A DNA stretch of 64,000 nt from Arsenophonus nilaparvatae (lineage in GTDB: Bacteria; Pseudomonadota; Gammaproteobacteria; Enterobacterales; Enterobacteriaceae). The position numbers and the translations under genes were made by a program. This document shows positions 44,931 through 54,589 of the stretch, piece after piece. Positions within the stretch are counted from its first letter, which is position 1. Every line of letters starts with the position of its first letter. The stretch lies in assembly GCF_000757905.1 (NCBI RefSeq), contig NZ_JRLH01000001.1, one strand, 5' to 3'. Under the pieces are notes generated by a model, which was not told the origin of the DNA, did not search any database, and saw only the letters and a program-made list of their open reading frames with translations.

Positions 44931-47342
44931 TTAATTGAACTTGTTTTTTATTTTTTTTGCTTTCTCTTCAATCTTTTTGATAGCTATATTAATGTCCGCC
45001 AGAAATTCTCTTTTGGTATCATTTTTAGAAAACTTTGTATCCTGTAGGTTTGCTTCAGCAAAATTTGTTCCTGCTAAATTTGCTTTACTGAATTTAGCTT
45101 TTTGACAGTTAGCATTAGTTAAACTTGCATCAGTAAGATTGGCCTTTTTTAAGTTAGCGTTTATTAAAATTGCATCGTTGAATTTGGCTTTTTGACAGTT
45201 AGCTTGGGTTAAATCTGCATCAGTAAGATCGGCATTGTTTAATGTGGCGTTTGTTAAAGTTGCTTCCTTGAGATTTGTTTTGTGTAGAAAAATAGTTTCC
45301 CCAAAACTTTTTTTAGTCGTATTTGTTTTTTGTAATAAGTAAGCTGCTGCTGAATGTGCATCAGTGAGGGTTGTAGTTAGTAACTTGATAGTTTCTGTTA
45401 AGTACTCTCTAGTGATGTTGGTTTTTTTTATGAGTCGTATTACTGCTAACGTTTGGTTATCGGGTATTTTTTGAATGATATCCTTTTCTTTTAATATGTC
45501 ACTTGCTATTGATTGTGCTTTAATTAACTGCATATTAGTGAGATTTTTTGTAGTTGAGAGACCTCTTTCATTTAATAAAATAGTTGCAGCTAAATATACT
45601 TCGATGGCATTTATTTTTTGTAATAAGGGGGTTTTTGGATTTTCTTCAGTGATCTTAAATTCAGTAATATTTATTTTCTGTAATAGGATAGCGGCAGCTA
45701 TTGCTGCTTCATTGAAATTTTCTTCAACGATATCTATTTTGTTTGATGAGATAGCTGGTGTAAAATTTGCTCCTGTTAAGTCCGCCCCAGAAAAATTGGT
45801 TGCTTGTAAGACCGAAGCTGCTAGATCGATATTGTTAGCTTTAATATTCGTTGCTATTGTATTGAATAAATTAGCAAAACTTAAATCTACATTATTTAGT
45901 TTTGATCCTGATAGGTTTGCTTTTTCCAGATTAGCGCCGATTAAATTTGCGTTATCAAAATTTGCTTCAATCAGAATGCTTTCTCTTAGATCTGCATTTT
46001 TTAAATTAGCATATTTCAGATTTGCCTGGTGCAGGTTTGCATTTGTCAGTTTTACCCCTTGCATGTTTGTTGAAAACAATTGTGCTTCGCTTAAATCGGC
46101 TTCAGTCATATCTGACATTATAAAACTGGAAGTGGAAAAATCTGTGTTATTTAATTTTGTATTTTGCAGTTTTGCACCAGATAAATTAGATATTGTTATT
46201 TTTGCGTGACTTAAATCGGCTTCAGTAAATGTTGCTTTTTGAAAAAAAGATTTTTTTATATTTGTTTTACTTAATAAAGCGTTACTGAAATTTACATTGC
46301 AGAATTTAGAGTCGAAAATATACGCTTGATTTAAATTGGCTTTACAAAATGATGCTCCTTGTGAATCAATTGAATCTAAAGTCGCGTTATTTAACAGTGC
46401 TGAATCTAGGCATGCATTTTTTAATGTAGTGGCTTTAATTTCTCCGTTGGGTAGTCTTAATCTGGCCAGTTTTGCATTACTTAAGTCAGCCTTAATCAAT
46501 GTTGCGTCATCCAGATTAGTGCCCGCGATGGTAGTTCTTACTAACAATACTGAGTCTAATGCTGCATGATTGAATGTCGTGTTTTGAATTATTGCATCGA
46601 CCATGTTTACGCGAGTAAGTTTTGCGTGATCAAAATTAGCGCCAGCTATAGAGGCTCTTTCTAATAATGCTGAATCTAATTTTGCATATTTGAATGTCGT
46701 TTTTTCAATTTTTGCGTCGTTTAAATTTGCTTCAATTAATTTTGCATTATCAAATGTTGTATTTATAATATTAGTGTTTTGCAGATTTGCGCCGGATAAG
46801 TCTGTTCCGTTTAGATTTACATTTGAAAAATATGCCTCGCTTAAATCAATTCCTTCTAAAATTCTGGCAGATAGATCGGTATTTAATAAATGAATCTTTC
46901 CTTCCTTTATAAATATGTTTGGATCAATTCTATTGTTTAATAACATTAAAGTGGCGGTATTTTTAAATCCTTTTACATCAATATCTGAAGTAAAACTCTC
47001 TCCTGTTTGTCCTTCAACGGTAACAGATAGTTTGTCTGAATGATATTCAGAGGGTTTAATAGCTACCGTGCAACCATCAAAATTAAATTTGAGTTCTTTA
47101 GGAATATGATAACAATTTGAATTGGCAATTTTTTCTTCTAGTGCGGTGGTCATTGTTTGCATGAAATTATCGTATTGTTTAGATAATTTTCTTTCCACCC
47201 CGCCTAGGGTAAAAAAGTTTATAATATGTTCAAGTAAGCCTTTCGGTGACGTCGCTAATTCTTTTCCTTCTATCGGGTTAATATTTATTGCGTAATTAAT
47301 AAACATTGAACAACGATTGGTATCCATATTTATATATGCCAT
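44931..47342 (-). CDS. PipB2-like pentapeptide-repeat type III effector (expanded)
   Basis: An 803-residue candidate effector. Residues 30-52 (ATSPKGLLEHIINFFTLGGV and the next basic residues) match ATSPKTILEYIINFFTCGGI of Salmonella PipB2 and the same segment of PipB. The following QYDNFMQTMTTALEE and DGCTVAI also align. Residues about 155-530 are pentapeptide repeats. A degenerate helical region with spaced LLQKIN/LLQKTN repeats (about 545-690) interrupts them, and a second pentapeptide block follows (about 700-775). The end is Lys-rich and lacks the LFNEFYS kinesin-binding motif of PipB2. In Salmonella PipB2 (350 residues) sits on vacuole-derived membranes. It is a single gene outside the island proper. 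Confidence 0.88.
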   Translation of the reverse strand: MAYINMDTNRCSMFINYAININPIEGKELATSPKGLLEHIINFFTLGGVERKLSKQYDNFMQTMTTALEEKIANSNCYHIPKELKFNFDGCTVAIKPSEYHSDKLSVTVEGQTGESFTSDIDVKGFKNTATLMLLNNRIDPNIFIKEGKIHLLNTDLSARILEGIDLSEAYFSNVNLNGTDLSGANLQNTNIINTTFDNAKLIEANLNDAKIEKTTFKYAKLDSALLERASIAGANFDHAKLTRVNMVDAIIQNTTFNHAALDSVLLVRTTIAGTNLDDATLIKADLSNAKLARLRLPNGEIKATTLKNACLDSALLNNATLDSIDSQGASFCKANLNQAYIFDSKFCNVNFSNALLSKTNIKKSFFQKATFTEADLSHAKITISNLSGAKLQNTKLNNTDFSTSSFIMSDMTEADLSEAQLFSTNMQGVKLTNANLHQANLKYANLKNADLRESILIEANFDNANLIGANLEKANLSGSKLNNVDLSFANLFNTIATNIKANNIDLAASVLQATNFSGADLTGANFTPAISSNKIDIVEENFNEAAIAAAILLQKINITEFKITEENPKTPLLQKINAIEVYLAATILLNERGLSTTKNLTNMQLIKAQSIASDILKEKDIIQKIPDNQTLAVIRLIKKTNITREYLTETIKLLTTTLTDAHSAAAYLLQKTNTTKKSFGETIFLHKTNLKEATLTNATLNNADLTDADLTQANCQKAKFNDAILINANLKKANLTDASLTNANCQKAKFSKANLAGTNFAEANLQDTKFSKNDTKREFLADINIAIKKIEEKAKKIKNKFN

Positions 47343-47510
47343 ACTTCCTATTTCCCTAATAGTATTAAATTTAAAATAAGCGCAATTGGCTTATTTTTGA
47401 TTAATGGTATTACAACAATAGATATATATTAATATTACTGAATATGTTATTAGTATTGATATATAATCAGATATATCGAATTTATACTATATAATTTTTC
47501 TAATGTTTTC

Positions 47511-47592
47511 TTTATAAATGTATAAGAATTTCAAAAATAATTTATAAATGTATAAGAATTTATAAATGTATAAGAATTTCAAAAATAATTTA
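47511..47592. repeat. Three direct copies of a 20-nt AT-rich repeat
   Basis: TTTATAAATGTATAAGAATT occurs at 47511-47530, 47541-47560 and 47559-47578. The first and third are each followed by TCAAAAATAATTT (up to 47592). It lies upstream of the PipB2-like gene and before the transposase gene. Slipped-strand duplication is the simplest origin; a role in promoter control is possible. Confidence 0.75.
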
Positions 47593-47753
47593 ACGAAAAA
47601 TTAACATTAATTATTAAGCAGCATAACGGGTATCAAACGTGATTTTTTTCTTTTTGAGGCGAGAGAAAGATTTGTCAATAAGCGGTAATGATGTTTTTAT
47701 GAACAATATGAGTTAACTTTGTACAATTGAGTGGATTTTAAGTAGATCTCCCC

Positions 47754-48971
47754 TTACCCCAAAAAGGGGACGTAACGCATTCGAGCAATCTCTAAAGCAT
47801 GATCGACTAATTGAGCTATCCTCAATCCTTCGATAAAACGAGAAAATTTCATCCTGCCACCACAAAGAATGCAACTAAACGGATCGACTCCTAAAAACCG
47901 CTGGCTTAGCAGGGTAAAAGTCATCGAACGTTTTCTTTTGAATGCCGATTGTCCCACTGCTTTTCTAACAATATCGAGTAATTTTCCCACCACTCGATTT
48001 GCCAAAAAACCAAAATAACGGATCATCCGAAAATGTTTCTCGGGGATCTGTTTGATAAGCCGTAAAATTAATTCTTTCTGGGTTAAATCTAAATTTTTAT
48101 AATGACCGGTATTATGGTCGAAAAACCGCAACGTAATGCGACTTCCTCCATCATAATGCGCTAGCCTTGCGCCAGAGACTGGCGGTTTCTTCAGGTAACG
48201 CCCAATATACTTTGCTGTTTTTTGGGCATTGGATGTCGGGTCGGCAAAATAAACATGCCAATAATCTTTACCTTCAGCATTTTTCCCTGCATTCAGAATA
48301 AACCGCTTCCACTCATCATAATCTCTTATGTGCTGTAAACTTTCAGGTAGGTAAATTTTCCCCCAGACAGAAAGAAGATATTGTCGAATATTCCACATCC
48401 AACGTTTTCTGACTTTAGCGAGGTCAAATTGCATCGACTTCCATTTTTCATTTTGATTGATGCCGCCCATTGTCCATGAGAGATGAATATGCGTGTTCCA
48501 GTTTAGTTTTCTCCCATAGGTATGTAGCGCACCAAAAATACCCATTGTTAATCCCCGTTTTTTTGCTGCATAAAGTAAATTGTCCGCAGCAAACGGGAAC
48601 AGTTTCCCTAGTAACCATCGATTCAATTCAAAGAGAAGCCAAAGACTATCCGGCATCGTAAACGTACCATGTTGCCATTCGACATCCGGTAAACGCATTA
48701 TATTTGTGTCTATCCAAGTATCCGTGGCTTTTGTTCCACAGGATGGACAACCTCGTCCCTTGCAGGTAAAACAAACTAACTTCTGATGAGCACAATCTTC
48801 ATTTTCACAACAGTATTGACGGAACCCCATCATCGTTGTGCCACAGGCTAACATTTTTGTTACCACCTCGATTTCAATATCTCTCAGTTGGGTAGTTTCC
48901 ATGATCGCCGCCCATGCATTATTCCGCTCAAAAAGCAATTTTAACGGTTTGGGTTGAAAATCAGCTCTCAT
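47754..48971 (-). mobile_element. IS91-family transposase (Y2 HUH type)
   Basis: A 405-residue transposase for rolling-circle transposition. The N-terminal zinc-binding cysteines (CCENEDCAHQKLVCFTCKGRGCPSCG, about 54-79) are followed by the HUH-like NTHIHLSWTMGG. The catalytic tyrosine pair is in KYIGRYLKKPP. A C-terminal zinc motif (CILCGGRMKF) follows. The frame is intact. Element ends cannot be set by eye: IS91 elements lack classical long inverted repeats. An 11-bp inverted pair (TGAGTTAACTT at 47709-47719 and its complement at 48976-48986) flanks the gene but lies very close to it. Confidence 0.9.
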
Positions 48972-49656
48972 CGGGAAGTTAACTCACGGAAAAAAGAAAC
49001 GAAATTAGCCATTTAACGATTAATAACTGTCATGTTTTAGGGTGAAAAAATAATCAATTTTAACGTTGCAGGATTATTTAACCAAATCTTATTTAACTAA
49101 CCGACAAAACACGCTATAAAACGTCCTGTATCACTTTTTATGAAGAGATATACGATGGGTAATAGGGAATGATAGGTTTTTTTATTTGATAGCCTTAAAA
49201 TCAATTACAGGCGGTTTTTTTTATGTCTGTACTTACTGGTTATCGATTTGCAGCCGTAGGCTGATTCGTTCAATTCAACATAATAATGCCATACAATAAT
49301 TTATATTAATTAGATTATTTATTTTATCCAGATCGTTATTTCTTATAAGATAAGACGTATAAGCTTTTTAATATTAATATTTATTTTCTTGATGTTGTTC
49401 AACATCAATTATGCTCATAACCTATTATCAATACTTAAATTCTATCAATAGACTTTTACAGCTTTCCTAATGAGTTAGTTTATATTTTATCCATAACTTT
49501 GCTGTTAACTTTTGAATGCAAATTTATCAATAAGTTATTTTTGTTCAGTTATTGGCCATGAATTTAAACTGAAATAGTTAATAAATAAATTACACACAGC
49601 AAAATCATTAATTTCACTGATTTTGTTTATAAAACAAGCATATGATTTATAAAGAC
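48972..49656. other. Non-coding region between the transposase and tRNA genes
   Basis: About 685 bp, AT-rich, with no supported gene. The left part probably belongs to the IS91-type element (its origin end). The right part leads to the tRNA promoter. Confidence 0.45.
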
Positions 49657-49685
49657 TAGACCCGCACTAAAACAGCACGTATAAT
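49657..49685 (+). promoter_or_regulatory. Promoter of the tRNA-Ile2 gene
   Basis: A -35 box TAGACC (49657-49662), a 17-nt spacer and a perfect -10 TATAAT (49680-49685) are followed by a GC-rich discriminator (GCACCCC) typical of stable-RNA promoters under stringent control. The tRNA starts 12 nt later. Confidence 0.75.
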
Positions 49686-49697
49686 GCACCCCACTTA

Positions 49698-49773
49698 GGC
49701 CCCTTGGCTCAGTGGTTAGAGCAGGCGACTCATAATCGCTTGGTCGCTGGTTCAAATCCAGCAGGGGCCACCA
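49698..49773 (+). tRNA. ileX: tRNA-Ile2 (anticodon CAT, modified to lysidine)
   Basis: A 76-nt tRNA with acceptor arms GGCCCCT/AGGGGCC and encoded CCA. The D-loop, the TTCAAATC T-loop and the anticodon CAT at 49731-49733 are visible. The sequence is nearly identical to E. coli ileX, whose C34 is converted to lysidine by TilS so that it reads AUA. In E. coli ileX also lies near rpoD, which supports this identity over a tRNA-Met. Confidence 0.95.
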
Positions 49774-49802
49774 AATTTTAGCTATAATAGCAGCCAATTG
49801 AT

Positions 49803-49827
49803 ACCACTCTCCTATGAGTGGTTTTTG
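49803..49827 (+). terminator. Terminator of the tRNA-Ile2 gene
   Basis: The arms ACCACTC and GAGTGGT with a 6-nt loop are followed by TTTTTGC, 29 nt after the tRNA. Confidence 0.85.
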
Positions 49828-50110
49828 CTATTCTAAAGCCACAGATTTTGCTTGCCTTTGTAGGCAACGGATTTATCACTAACGGCCAGCAGCTAGCGGT
49901 GGCGACAATTATCGACGACATCAGTGCAATCAAAACAACCATTTCTGCTCTATAACTGGCAATAATTAATATTGATGGATAACTAAATATCAGATTGGAA
50001 ATTGAATCGAGGGTGTTTAGGCAACATTTTGTTAGCGTTTTTACCATGTTATCTAATTACAGTGGCTAAAACTTTTACTAATGATCTGCTGAGTTAACAT
50101 AACTATCAAT
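49828..50110. other. Spacer between the tRNA terminator and rpoD terminator
   Basis: A 283-bp stretch with no convincing gene. E. coli has mug (a mismatch-specific DNA glycosylase) between rpoD and ileX. I find no Mug-like motif here, so the gene is absent or decayed. Confidence 0.5.
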
Positions 50111-50140
50111 AAAAAAGCACCTATCTAGAGGTGCTTTTTT
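50111..50140 (-). terminator. Terminator of rpoD
   Basis: Perfect 12-bp arms AAAAAAGCACCT and AGGTGCTTTTTT around a 6-nt loop, 24 nt beyond the rpoD stop. With A and T tracts on both sides it can act on both strands. Confidence 0.92.
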
Positions 50141-50164
50141 ATTACGCTAAAGATTAAATAAGCG

Positions 50165-52012
50165 TTATTCATCCAGGAAACTACGTAACACTTCTGAACG
50201 ACTTGGATGGCGCAGTTTACGTAACGCTTTTGCTTCTATTTGTCGGATCCGCTCGCGAGTAACATCAAACTGTTTACCCACTTCCTCTAGCGTGTGATCC
50301 GTATTCATATCAATACCAAAGCGCATGCGCAGAACTTTTGCTTCACGGGTCGTTAAGCCAGCTAGAACTTCGTGGGTAGCTGATCTTAGACTTTCCGAGG
50401 TAGCAGAGTCTAACGGTAACTCTAGAGTAGTATCTTCAATGAAATCACCAAGATGTGAATCTTCATCATCGCCAATAGGTGTTTCCATCGAGATAGGCTC
50501 TTTAGCAATTTTTAGTACTTTACGGATTTTATCCTCAGGCATTAACATCCGTTCCGCCAATTCTTCAGGCGAGGGTTCACGACCCATTTCCTGTAACATT
50601 TGGCGAGAAATGCGGTTCAGTTTGTTGATCGTTTCGATCATGTGCACTGGAATACGGATTGTGCGCGCCTGATCAGCAATTGAACGGGTGATCGCCTGTC
50701 GGATCCACCAGGTTGCATAAGTTGAAAACTTATAGCCACGACGGTATTCAAATTTATCAACCGCTTTCATTAGACCAATGTTACCTTCCTGGATCAGATC
50801 AAGGAATTGAAGGCCACGATTGGTATATTTTTTAGCAATAGAGATAACTAACCGTAAGTTAGCTTCAACCATCTCTTTTTTCGCTCGACGCGCTTTTGCT
50901 TCACCAATAGACATTCGGCGGTTAATATCTTTAACCTGTTCAATGGTTAAACCAGTCTCTTCTTCAATTTGTTGTAGTTTTTGCAACGAGCGTTGTATAT
51001 CTTCTTCGACTTCAACTAATTTTTCAGACCAGGGTTTATTCATTGCTTTTGCCGCAGCTAACCAATTACCATTGGTTTCATTACCTGAGAATAGGGTAAT
51101 GAAGTTTTTCTTCGGCATCTTGCATTGTTCAATACAGAGTTTCATGATGAGACGTTCTTGAGAACGAACACGTTCCATCATATCACGCATATTGTTCACT
51201 AAATAATCAAACTGTTTTGGTACTAAACGGAACTGTTTGAAAATCTCAGACAACTGCTCGATTTCTGCTACTGAATTAGCATGGTTACGGCCACTTTTTT
51301 GGATTTCAATGGACGTACGTTCATATTGCTCACGAAGTTCTGAAAATTTCTGTCGAGCGAGTTCTGGATCGACATTGTTTTCATCACTGTCGTCACTATC
51401 GTCGTCTTCGTCTTTATCTTCATCTTCGTCATCATTTAAGGCTTCTTCCGGTAACACTGAACCGATATGTGTTGCTGTCGGTGCTAAATCCTCTTCGGCG
51501 TTTGGATCAACGAAGCCGGTAATAATATCAGATAGGCGGATTTCACCTTTTTCAACACGTTCGTATTGGTCTAATAGATAAGCGATAGCCTCAGGATATT
51601 CAGCAACAGAACACTGAACCTGATTAATGCCATCTTCGATGCGTTTAGCGATATCAATTTCACCTTCACGGGTCAGTAGTTCTACGGTGCCCATTTCACG
51701 CATATACATCCGCACAGGATCTGTTGTGCGGCCTATTTCACTTTCAACACTGGATAATACCTGGGCAGCAGCCTCAACAGCATCATCGTCAGTATCAGTG
51801 GCGGTTTCTGCCAGAATAAGATCGTCGGCATCAGGCGCTTCTTCCATCACTTGAATGCCCATATCATTAATCATTTGGATGATATCTTCTATCTGATCTG
51901 AATCGACGATATCTTCCGGCAGATGGTCGTTGACCTCAGCATAGGTCAGGTAGCCTTGCTCTTTACCTTTGGTAACTAGTAGCTTCAGCTGTGACTGCGG
52001 GTTTTGCTCCAT
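50165..52012 (-). CDS. rpoD: RNA polymerase primary sigma factor RpoD (sigma-70)
   Basis: Housekeeping sigma factor of 615 residues (E. coli 613). The start at 52012 gives MEQNPQSQLK, as in E. coli; a frame extension to 52033 is non-homologous. Region 1.1 is followed by the acidic insert (DDEDEDKDEDDDSDDSDEN, about 190-215). Regions 2-4 are complete, with KFEYRRGYKFSTYATWWIRQ and the C-terminal helix-turn-helix TLEEVGKQFDVTRERIRQIE. Last gene of the rpsU-dnaG-rpoD operon. Confidence 0.98.
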   Translation of the reverse strand: MEQNPQSQLKLLVTKGKEQGYLTYAEVNDHLPEDIVDSDQIEDIIQMINDMGIQVMEEAPDADDLILAETATDTDDDAVEAAAQVLSSVESEIGRTTDPVRMYMREMGTVELLTREGEIDIAKRIEDGINQVQCSVAEYPEAIAYLLDQYERVEKGEIRLSDIITGFVDPNAEEDLAPTATHIGSVLPEEALNDDEDEDKDEDDDSDDSDENNVDPELARQKFSELREQYERTSIEIQKSGRNHANSVAEIEQLSEIFKQFRLVPKQFDYLVNNMRDMMERVRSQERLIMKLCIEQCKMPKKNFITLFSGNETNGNWLAAAKAMNKPWSEKLVEVEEDIQRSLQKLQQIEEETGLTIEQVKDINRRMSIGEAKARRAKKEMVEANLRLVISIAKKYTNRGLQFLDLIQEGNIGLMKAVDKFEYRRGYKFSTYATWWIRQAITRSIADQARTIRIPVHMIETINKLNRISRQMLQEMGREPSPEELAERMLMPEDKIRKVLKIAKEPISMETPIGDDEDSHLGDFIEDTTLELPLDSATSESLRSATHEVLAGLTTREAKVLRMRFGIDMNTDHTLEEVGKQFDVTRERIRQIEAKALRKLRHPSRSEVLRSFLDE

Positions 52013-52193
52013 AAGACGGTATCCACACTTCATAATTTGGGTTGGTGTTGGTCGGCGAAAACAAGTCAGCCAACAATAAAATTAAAGGGAATTTAATTAT
52101 TTTATGTGCCATGCCCTTTACATCATGGCAACTTACAGGCGCTTGCCCTACGTTATACGGCACTTAAGCCGGATGTTTTTTACTTTTTCAAGA

Positions 52194-53939
52194 TTACTGC
52201 TTTATTCTTGCAACAGTAATTAAACGAACTTCTTCACGTTCTTCACTGGTTAAGCCTTCTGTTCGCTCTTTTGCCATCAGAAATGCGAACCTTTCATCAA
52301 GCGCGGTAATAAATAAATGCTCCAACGCATCCTTGAACATTTTTTCTGCTATCTCTTCTATCTCTATATCGTTCCAAGTTGCCAGTTTTTCAAGTTGTTT
52401 AACAAATTTATTATTACGATAGCATTCCAATAATTGACCAGTATTTATGCCAGGATGAGATTGACAAAGTTCAACTAACTCTAAAAACAGCGCTAATCCT
52501 GGTAATTGTGAGTGCTTAATTCCATCAAGAGTAGGAATTAGGCTGACAAAATTTGGATTTTGTACCAATAATGCGATCAATATTCGCATTGTTGTCGGTT
52601 TAATTTTTGGTGTCTGATAATTTGTTTTTTCCGCCGATCCTTTTTCGATCATGGCAAAAATACGCGAAGTATCAGGAATACCAATAAAATTACCTAATTC
52701 TTGTGCCAAATATAACTGTAAAGTATCACCAGGCACTTTTTTAATTAAAGGGATAGCAAGACGATTGAATTTTGCTTTACCTTCATGACTGCTTAAATCA
52801 ACTTGTGCAACCAATGTATCAAACAAAAATGTAGACAAAGAGTGAGATTTATCCATCCGTTGTTCAAAATTTGTTTTACCTTCTTTACGTATTAGTGAAT
52901 CAGGATCCTCGCCATCAGGTAAAAACATAAATTGTAGTTGGCGGCCATCACTCAAATAGGGAAGTGCCGTTTCAAGCGTTCGCCATGCGGCTTCGCGACC
53001 AGCTTTATCCCCATCATAACAACAAATAACCGTATCTGTTGTCCGAAAAAGTAACTGGATATGCTCTGCCGTGGTTGATGTACCTAATGACGCTACGGCA
53101 TAATTAATACCAAATTGCGCCAGAGCGACAACATCCATATAACCTTCGACAACTAATAGTTTAGAAAGTGCCAGATTATTTTGTGTTGCTTCATATAAAC
53201 CGTATAATTGACGGCCTTTATGAAAAATCTCAGTTTCTGGTGAATTGAGATATTTTGGTAATGTGTCATCTAAAACACGGCCACCAAATGCCACGACACG
53301 TCCTCTACGATCCCGGATTGGAAACATTATACGTTCACGAAAGCGATCGTAAGTGCGGCCATTATTATTGGTAACTAACATACCAGCCGCATCTAGCTGT
53401 TTATGGCTATCAGCGTGTTTAGCGAAATGCTTGAGTAGGTTGTCCCAGCCGCTTGGGGCAAAACCGATAGAAAAGCGATAAATAACTTCATCACTTAAGC
53501 CGCGCTGTATTAAATATTGTTTTGCACTCTGCGAGTCTAATTTATTCAATAAATGTTGATAAAATTGATTAATTTCATCCATTAATTGATAAAGATTTTG
53601 TCGCTGATGCCGCTCTATTTGGTTTGAACTGTTGCCGGTTTCATAAGGAATTTCCAGTCCGTGCATGGTAGCCAGTTCTTCAATCGTTTCGACAAAATCA
53701 AGCTTGTCATAGTTCATCAAAAAATCAATGGCATTACCATGAGCGCCACAGCCGAAACAGTGATAAAATTGTTTATCGACATTAACTGTAAATGAGGGCG
53801 TTTTTTCATTATGAAATGGACAACACGCGTGATGGTTTTTGCCTTGCTTTTTTAGCGGCACTTTAGTATCAATAAGATCAACGATATCGGTTCTGGCCAA
53901 TAAATCATTGATAAATGTACGCGGGATTCGTCCAGCCAT
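52194..53939 (-). CDS. dnaG: DNA primase DnaG
   Basis: Synthesises RNA primers at the replication fork. It is 581 residues from the ATG at 53939 (MAGRIPRTFI), the same length as E. coli DnaG. The N-terminal zinc-binding domain has CCPFHNEKTPSF and HCFGCGAHGN. The TOPRIM catalytic core includes VVEGYMDVVAL and YDGDKAGREAA. The C-terminal domain (about 435-581) binds the DnaB helicase. The upstream extension to 53990 crosses the T1 terminator hairpin and is rejected. Confidence 0.97.
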   Translation of the reverse strand: MAGRIPRTFINDLLARTDIVDLIDTKVPLKKQGKNHHACCPFHNEKTPSFTVNVDKQFYHCFGCGAHGNAIDFLMNYDKLDFVETIEELATMHGLEIPYETGNSSNQIERHQRQNLYQLMDEINQFYQHLLNKLDSQSAKQYLIQRGLSDEVIYRFSIGFAPSGWDNLLKHFAKHADSHKQLDAAGMLVTNNNGRTYDRFRERIMFPIRDRRGRVVAFGGRVLDDTLPKYLNSPETEIFHKGRQLYGLYEATQNNLALSKLLVVEGYMDVVALAQFGINYAVASLGTSTTAEHIQLLFRTTDTVICCYDGDKAGREAAWRTLETALPYLSDGRQLQFMFLPDGEDPDSLIRKEGKTNFEQRMDKSHSLSTFLFDTLVAQVDLSSHEGKAKFNRLAIPLIKKVPGDTLQLYLAQELGNFIGIPDTSRIFAMIEKGSAEKTNYQTPKIKPTTMRILIALLVQNPNFVSLIPTLDGIKHSQLPGLALFLELVELCQSHPGINTGQLLECYRNNKFVKQLEKLATWNDIEIEEIAEKMFKDALEHLFITALDERFAFLMAKERTEGLTSEEREEVRLITVARIKQ

Positions 53940-53966
53940 AAACTCTTCATTGATGAAAGATAACAA

Positions 53967-53993
53967 GCCGTGCTTCCTGTTGGAAAGCACGGC
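53967..53993 (-). terminator. Attenuating terminator between rpsU and dnaG (T1)
   Basis: On the minus strand GCCGTGCTTTCC, AACA and GGAAGCACGGC form a strong 11-bp stem with one bulge, followed by TTGTTATC. It is in the position of the T1 terminator of the E. coli macromolecular-synthesis operon, which lowers dnaG and rpoD expression relative to rpsU. Confidence 0.85.
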
Positions 53994-54051
53994 CTTCTTG
54001 TAATCACTTAATCACTGCTGTCGAATTGTTACGATTGTTGAACCGTAGCAA

Positions 54052-54267
54052 TTAGTACAAACGAGTACGGCGTGCGTTCTCGCGAGCCAATTTTTTAGCG
54101 TGGCGCTTTACTGCTGATGCTTTTTCACGTTTACGTACAGTCGTTGGTTTCTCATAGAACTCACGACGGCGCACTTCAGCTAATATTCCTGCTTTTTCGC
54201 AAGAACGCTTAAAACGACGTAGTGCTACGTCAAATGGCTCGTTTTCACGTACTTTAATTACCGGCAT
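54052..54267 (-). CDS. rpsU: Ribosomal protein bS21
   Basis: Small-subunit ribosomal protein of 71 residues, as in E. coli. It begins MPVIKVRENEPFDVALRRFKR and ends with the basic RENARRTRLY tail. An AGGTGAAAG site precedes the ATG. First gene of the rpsU-dnaG-rpoD operon. Confidence 0.98.
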   Translation of the reverse strand: MPVIKVRENEPFDVALRRFKRSCEKAGILAEVRRREFYEKPTTVRKREKASAVKRHAKKLARENARRTRLY

Positions 54268-54338
54268 GTGCCTTTCACCTCAAAAAAATCGGTTTTTGCT
54301 AGCAATATCATAGCCAGCTGTCTTTAAAATGGTGCGGA

Positions 54339-54368
54339 ATTTTACTTCAATGTGTAGGGCTTTGTAAA
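54339..54368 (-). promoter_or_regulatory. Promoter of the rpsU-dnaG-rpoD operon
   Basis: On the minus strand a -35 TTTACA, an 18-nt spacer and a -10 TAAAAT are followed by TCCGCACC, about 70 nt before rpsU. The match to sigma-70 consensus is good (5/6 and 5/6). Confidence 0.7.
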
Positions 54369-54527
54369 GTGCTGTATAAAAACGAAACGCACAAAATCAC
54401 CCAATTATTTATTTTTAATAACAAAATAGTTGGCATAGTCTAGATGATAATGAATAAGCCCTACAAATTATTTATATTAATTATAACTGATTTAATCCAG
54501 ATAGACAGTTATTTATTTGCTGAGAAG

Positions 54528-54556
54528 TTGCACCTTTTTTACATAAATAGTGATAA
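54528..54556 (+). promoter_or_regulatory. Promoter of tsaD
   Basis: A -35 TTGCAC, a 17-nt spacer and a -10 TGATAA lie 33 nt before the tsaD start, with an AAGGTGGTGAG ribosome-binding region downstream. Confidence 0.65.
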
Positions 54557-54589
54557 ACTTGCGCTATTAGCTAAGGTGGTGAGTAATAT

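Noticed and set aside
45475..46209. A 244-codon plus-strand frame opposite the PipB2-like gene
   Set aside because: It mirrors the pentapeptide repeats: a periodic A-N-L codon pattern leaves the complementary strand open. It has no start signal or family features.
47511..47592. The direct repeats as a CRISPR array
   Set aside because: The units are AT-only, unevenly spaced and partly overlapping, with no spacers of constant length and no cas genes in the window.
48976..48986. Treating the 11-bp inverted pair as the ends of the insertion element
   Set aside because: IS91-family elements do not use such inverted repeats, the core AGTTAACT is self-complementary, and one copy is immediately before the transposase start, leaving no room for a promoter.
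49778..50047. An 89-codon minus-strand frame between the tRNA and rpoD
   Set aside because: It overlaps the tRNA terminator hairpin, has no ribosome-binding site, and shows no family features; it is most likely a chance frame.
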